A stretch of 8,443 bases of DNA from an uncultured Nitrospinaceae bacterium (GTDB lineage: Bacteria > Nitrospinota > Nitrospinia > Nitrospinales > VA-1), in contig CAJJDL010000008.1 of the NCBI GenBank assembly GCA_905182935.1, forward strand, positions 1-8,443, written 5' to 3'. Below the pieces are notes generated by a model, which saw only the letters and a program-made list of their open reading frames with translations, had not been told where the DNA came from and searched no databases. Both the position numbers and the translations under genes were made by a program. Positions 5,526 through 8,443 of the stretch are shown here, piece by piece; within the stretch, counting starts at the first letter, position 1; every line of letters begins with the position of its first letter.

Positions 5526-6935
5526 ATGATGAAAGTTTTAGTGACAGGAGCAACAGGTTTTGTAGGAAAAAAACTCGCTAGCGAATTAGTAAAAAGAGGT
5601 CATACAGTTTCTATATTGACACGAGACCGACAAAGCGCAAGGAAACGAATGCCTGTCGAATGTGAAATTCATCAATGGGAACCTGAACTTTATCCACCTA
5701 CCTCAGATTGTTTTGAGGGAGTAGATGCGGTCATTCACCTTGCCGGAGCAAATATAGCTGATGGGAGGTGGAGCGAATCAAGAAAAAAATCTATTAAAGA
5801 TTCAAGAGTTTTATCTACTAGGAATTTGGTCTCCACATTAAAGTCTCTACAAAAACCACCAGCAACATTGCTCTCTGCATCTGCAATAGGGTTTTATGGT
5901 AACTGTAAGCCAGTTGAGCTTTACGAAAGTTTAGAACCAGGGCATGGGTTTTTAGCAGATGTCTGTAAGGAGTGGGAACATGAAGCCTTTATCGCAAAAA
6001 AACACAATATTCGAACAATTGCACTAAGAATCGGACTAGTCTTAGGTTATGAAGGGGGAGCAATGAAAAAAATGATACCTCCTTTCTGGGCTGGGTTAGG
6101 AGGTGATTTAGGTGATGGAACTCAGTGGATGAGCTGGATACATGTTAAGGATTTAGTTGATATGATAATCCACTCAATAGAAAATAAGTCTATCGAGGGT
6201 TCATATAATGCTGTTAGCCCAGAGCCTGTCACAAACAAAATTTTCACAAAATGTTTAGCAAAAGCATTAAAAAGACCTGCTTTTATCCCCGTACCCAAGA
6301 TTGCTCTAAAATTTATTTTGGGAGAGATGTCAGACCTTCTACTTGGGAGCCTAAAGGTATCCTCTAAAAAGATACTCGAATCTGGTTATAACTTTAAATA
6401 CCCAGATCTAATGTCTGCCTTAAACAATATATGCAAAAATCCAACCAATGAATTTATGGCTGAACATTGGATTCCCCTACCGATAGATAAAATTTTTTCA
6501 TTCTTTAAAGAACCTAAAAATCTAGAAAAAATAACTCCTGACTATTTAAACTTTAAAGTATTAAACCAAACATCTACTGAAATTAATGAAGGAACCAAAA
6601 TCAACTACCGACTAAAACTCCACGGTATTCCTATTTGGTGGCAATCAAAAATTGTTGATTGGGAGCCTAATCATAAATTTTCCGACACACAAATTCACGG
6701 ACCATATAACCATTGGTACCATACTCATGAATTTGAAGAGAAGAATGGGGGAACTCTAATAAGAGACCATGTTCAATATAAGCTACCATTTGGCATACCA
6801 GGTGACTGTGTAGCTGGAAGCTGGGTAAAAAAAGACTTAGAAAATATTTTTGATTTTAGGAGAAAAAAGATTCAAGAGATTTTTAAAGATCAAATACTAG
6901 AAACAACCAATAGTGAGAGTCACCAAGGAAATTAA
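5526..6935 (+). CDS. TIGR01777-family SDR epimerase fused to a C-terminal SRPBCC domain
   Basis: The product has 469 residues with no signal, so it is cytoplasmic. Residues 3-300 are an extended short-chain dehydrogenase of the TIGR01777 (YfcH-like) type: TGATGFVG at 7-14 for NAD(P), HLAGANIADGRW at 71-82, SASAIGFYG at 117-125, LRIGLVLG at 167-174 and WMSWIHVKDL at 201-210. Residues about 308-455 are an SRPBCC hydrophobic-ligand domain: EHWIPLPIDKIFSFFKEP at 313-330, KITPDYL at 335-341, IHGPYNHWYHTHEFEE at 390-405. The substrate is unknown; family members are often labelled cell-division inhibitor without good basis. The fusion suggests that a lipophilic ligand is bound and then reduced or epimerised (inference). 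ATGs at 5526 and 5529 are adjacent, with weak GTGGG at 5518-5522, so either may start the protein. The gap to the cytochrome gene is 43 bases. Confidence 0.92.
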   Translation: MMKVLVTGATGFVGKKLASELVKRGHTVSILTRDRQSARKRMPVECEIHQWEPELYPPTSDCFEGVDAVIHLAGANIADGRWSESRKKSIKDSRVLSTRNLVSTLKSLQKPPATLLSASAIGFYGNCKPVELYESLEPGHGFLADVCKEWEHEAFIAKKHNIRTIALRIGLVLGYEGGAMKKMIPPFWAGLGGDLGDGTQWMSWIHVKDLVDMIIHSIENKSIEGSYNAVSPEPVTNKIFTKCLAKALKRPAFIPVPKIALKFILGEMSDLLLGSLKVSSKKILESGYNFKYPDLMSALNNICKNPTNEFMAEHWIPLPIDKIFSFFKEPKNLEKITPDYLNFKVLNQTSTEINEGTKINYRLKLHGIPIWWQSKIVDWEPNHKFSDTQIHGPYNHWYHTHEFEEKNGGTLIRDHVQYKLPFGIPGDCVAGSWVKKDLENIFDFRRKKIQEIFKDQILETTNSESHQGN

Positions 6936-6973
6936 ATAAATCGTATATCAATAATTAAGAAATTTTATTCAGA

Positions 6974-6979
6974 TATAAG
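6974..6979 (+). promoter_or_regulatory. Possible -10 box ahead of the structured RNA
   Basis: TATAAG matches the -10 consensus at five of six positions. Transcription would begin around 6985-6990, just ahead of the first base-paired position at 6994. No convincing -35 is visible 16-18 bp upstream, and the region is so AT-rich that such boxes arise easily by chance. Confidence 0.2.
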
Positions 6980-6993
6980 TAAATTAAAAAACA

Positions 6994-7080
6994 GGGGGAG
7001 TTCAGGTCGACCTAGTGGTCCTTTTCAGTTTAATAGCCTCCCGTCGATGGCAAATTTTAGACTGAAACCTGAGCTCCCTT
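6994..7080 (+). ncRNA. Candidate structured RNA, three-way junction
   Basis: This 87-base island has 43 G or C bases (about half), while both flanks are strongly AT-rich. P1 pairs 6994-7007 with 7067-7080 (14 bp). P2 pairs 7009-7012 with 7017-7020 around a TAGT loop. P3 pairs 7024-7033 with 7057-7066 (10 bp), capped by GCC/GGC (7036-7038 with 7049-7051). P1 and P3 abut without unpaired bases and could stack. Four pairs (6994-7080, 6995-7079, 7001-7073, 7030-7060) are G-U on the + strand and would be A-C mismatches on the other, which favours the + strand. The minus strand, however, has a better T-run after the stem (TGTTTTTT). AGGTCGACCT at 7004-7013 is a perfect palindrome and could dimerise. 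It lies 164 bases before the hydrolase gene, so it may be a cis-regulatory leader or a small RNA. It matches no riboswitch, SRP RNA or tRNA that I know. Confidence 0.5.
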
Positions 7081-7243
7081 AATCTTTCTATGTAATTAAA
7101 AGATACCTTTTAAAGGAATGAGTTTTCTAATTAAAATAACGATTATAAATACATATTATTTTCACTGCTTATGCATCTTAGAATATTTATCACAACTTGA
7201 ATATTATCCAATTATTAAAAGAAGAAACCATTATTGACTATAA
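7081..7243. other. AT-rich leader between the structured RNA and the hydrolase gene
   Basis: This stretch holds no convincing gene. CCTTTTAAAGG at 7106-7116 is a small odd-centred palindrome. A 39-codon frame at 7118-7237 is not supported. No clear promoter or terminator is visible. If the hydrolase gene is transcribed from upstream of 6994, this is its long untranslated leader. The weak T-rich stretch at 7079-7089 after the RNA stem could give partial termination. Confidence 0.4.
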
Positions 7244-8008
7244 ATGGCAACTGAAAAACAAATATCTATTATAGCATTGCATGGAAATGGAGGTGGTGGC
7301 TTCCGTTTTGACCTCGCAAAGCGTCTCTTTCCACCAAACATAAATTTTCAAAACCCCACTTTGCCAGGATTTAATTCTATTGGCACCCTACCCTCAAATT
7401 ATTCAATGAAAAATTACGCCGAATGGATTGAAAACTATATAAAAGATATTAAATCACCTCGGATTTTAATGGGCCACGGTTTAGGAGGGGTTTTCGTATT
7501 AGAATTTTTACAACATTTCCCAGAAATGGTAGATGGGGTAATCCTACACTCAATTGTGGGAGCTAACTTAAATAAACGAATATTCCCAAAGGTCATGAGA
7601 CTTCCATTAATAGCAACAATTGCTAAAAATATAATTGCTAGTCCCATAACTAGACCATTGATTTCACGAAAGTTTTTTCAAAAAAAAATTGATGCTACAT
7701 ACAAAAATGAATTTTTTGACTCATTTAAAAAGTGTGAAGCTTTTGAGCGTATGTTTCAATTAATCGATTATTCCTGGTTTAAAAGTTTATCTCCAGTAAA
7801 TATACCAGCAGCTTTTTTATGGGGCGAAAAGGATTGGATTCTAAAACCAAATGAAATAAATGACTTACAAAACCTTTTCCCTTTTAATTTAAAAAAAATT
7901 ATACCTGATTGGGACCACTTCCCTATGATTGACCGTCCAGAAAATTATGCACTGGAGGTTACTTCATTAGCAAATCACCTTATGGGTAAAGCCAATGTAT
8001 TTAAATAA
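7244..8008 (+). CDS. Alpha/beta hydrolase-fold protein lacking the nucleophile serine
   Basis: The product has 254 residues with no signal peptide, so it is cytoplasmic. HGNGGGG at 13-19 is the oxyanion-hole loop. The nucleophile elbow, normally G-X-S-X-G, reads G77-H78-G79-L80-G81, so the serine is glycine. Codon 79 is GGT (7478-7480), one base from the serine codon AGT. The other triad members look intact: Asp197 in GEKDW and His225 in DWDHFPM, followed by RPENY. A lid of about residues 105-180 is helical and basic. Either the protein is non-catalytic (binding or scaffold) or it acts without a nucleophile; the related pyrimidine-pathway protein RutD also lacks this serine. An in-frame TAA directly before the ATG excludes a longer N-terminus. 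There is no good Shine-Dalgarno, only AGAAGAAA about 16 bases away. The next gene starts 5 bases after its stop codon. Confidence 0.88.
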   Translation: MATEKQISIIALHGNGGGGFRFDLAKRLFPPNINFQNPTLPGFNSIGTLPSNYSMKNYAEWIENYIKDIKSPRILMGHGLGGVFVLEFLQHFPEMVDGVILHSIVGANLNKRIFPKVMRLPLIATIAKNIIASPITRPLISRKFFQKKIDATYKNEFFDSFKKCEAFERMFQLIDYSWFKSLSPVNIPAAFLWGEKDWILKPNEINDLQNLFPFNLKKIIPDWDHFPMIDRPENYALEVTSLANHLMGKANVFK

Positions 8009-8012
8009 TAAT

Positions 8013-8443
8013 ATGTCTGAAATATTCATACCAATTGGATTAGGGAATATCCAATTACCAAAATATGGATTTAAGGCAAAGGGCTTGGATTTAGCTGCAA
8101 AAAATAAAATTTCTGTTCCCAAAGGATACTTATTGCCTCATGAGATTTTTGAAAATTTCAAACACGAGTCACTAGAAATAAGTACCCTTATAAAAAAAAT
8201 CCAGGAACTTCCAATTCAAAACAGTTTTTCTATCAGATCATCTTTTTCCATTGAAGATCAAAAAGAAAACAGTTTAGCAGGAATGTTCGAAACCGTTCTT
8301 TCTGTGAACAAAAATAATTTAGAGCAGATAACTGATGCCTTGCAAAAGGTTTTAAATTCTTCAGAAAATAAAAAAGGTGACTTTCGAAAAGATGTCTTAC
8401 TCATGGAAATGGTTCCTTCAAATTATTCTGGGGTAGCTTTCAC
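8013..8443 (+). CDS. PEP/pyruvate-binding (PPDK N-terminal) protein, partial
   Basis: The frame starts at the ATG at 8013, four bases after the hydrolase stop codon, and is still open at the window edge, giving 143 residues plus two bases. The sequence follows the N-terminal ATP-grasp-like nucleotide-binding domain of pyruvate phosphate dikinase and PEP synthase. It has KAKGLDLAAKNKISVPKGYL at 21-40, the glycine/VPxG motif near the start. SIRSSFSIED at 73-82 corresponds to the usual VRSSATxED. LAGMFETVLSV at 88-98 and MVPSNYSGVAF at 133-143 complete the match. The usual second glycine of the opening motif and an Ala of VRSSA are altered, so it is a divergent member. Whether histidine and PEP-binding domains follow cannot be seen; it could be a PEP synthase, a dikinase, or a shorter phosphotransferase. 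Close spacing to the hydrolase gene implies one operon. No Shine-Dalgarno is evident, so translation may be coupled. Confidence 0.85.
   Translation, partial: MSEIFIPIGLGNIQLPKYGFKAKGLDLAAKNKISVPKGYLLPHEIFENFKHESLEISTLIKKIQELPIQNSFSIRSSFSIEDQKENSLAGMFETVLSVNKNNLEQITDALQKVLNSSENKKGDFRKDVLLMEMVPSNYSGVAF

Noticed and set aside
6994..7080. tRNA, SRP RNA or a known riboswitch
   Set aside because: There is no T-loop or CCA end, no GGAAGCAGC-type SRP motif, and none of the signature motifs of the riboswitches I know (such as TPP, c-di-GMP, cobalamin or purine).
7118..7237. 39-codon frame before the hydrolase gene
   Set aside because: AAAGGA touches the ATG with no spacer, and the translation is an unremarkable Ile/Tyr/Leu-rich product of AT-rich DNA.
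5282..7688. Nine-A runs in the cytochrome (5282-5290) and hydrolase (7680-7688) genes as slippage or frameshift sites
   Set aside because: Both genes read through in one frame with intact motifs after the run, and such runs are expected at this base composition.
1..8443. CRISPR array, insertion sequence, integrase or attachment site
   Set aside because: No regular spaced repeats, transposase-like frame or terminal inverted repeats are visible on either strand.

Overview
The window is an AT-rich stretch (roughly one third G+C) from a bacterium with a Gram-negative type of envelope. All supported genes lie on the + strand. Many products carry Sec signal peptides or a lipobox, and three are periplasmic-type monoheme c cytochromes. 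The mix of exported SUMF1-fold proteins, small cytochromes and AT-rich DNA would fit a marine Nitrospinota- or Deltaproteobacteria-like lineage. No marker gene in the window settles this, so the taxonomy is a guess.

Layout. Positions 1-171 are a leader holding a probable promoter embedded in an inverted repeat and a direct repeat. Positions 172-3640 hold three exported proteins of the SUMF1/formylglycine-generating-enzyme fold, with a small exported helical protein between the first and second. The first and third SUMF1 proteins are close paralogues that share a C-terminal TPR-like tail; the second is shorter and more divergent. All three lack the cysteine pair that makes a true formylglycine-generating enzyme catalytic. 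A strong stem-loop (1290-1334) separates the first gene from the rest. Positions 3678-5482 hold a lipoprotein cytochrome c, a soluble cytochrome c, a 57-residue basic small protein with a very strong ribosome binding site, and a cytochrome c with an extra unidentified C-terminal domain. Positions 5526-6935 encode a TIGR01777-type SDR epimerase fused to a C-terminal SRPBCC ligand-binding domain.

The 308-base gap 6936-7243 contains a G+C-rich island that folds into a three-way junction (6994-7080), the best candidate for an undescribed RNA here. It is followed by an alpha/beta hydrolase whose nucleophile serine is replaced by glycine, and by the start of a PEP/pyruvate-binding (PPDK N-terminal, ATP-grasp-like) protein that runs off the right edge.

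How they may work together (inference). The SUMF1-like proteins and the cytochromes are in one orientation with short gaps and a 4-base overlap, and almost all are exported. The simplest reading is a periplasmic electron-transfer module in which SUMF1-fold proteins are structural, ligand-binding or maturation partners of cytochromes. The window contains no terminal oxidoreductase, so the electron donor and acceptor are unknown. The epimerase and the hydrolase/PPDK pair are cytoplasmic and probably separate units.
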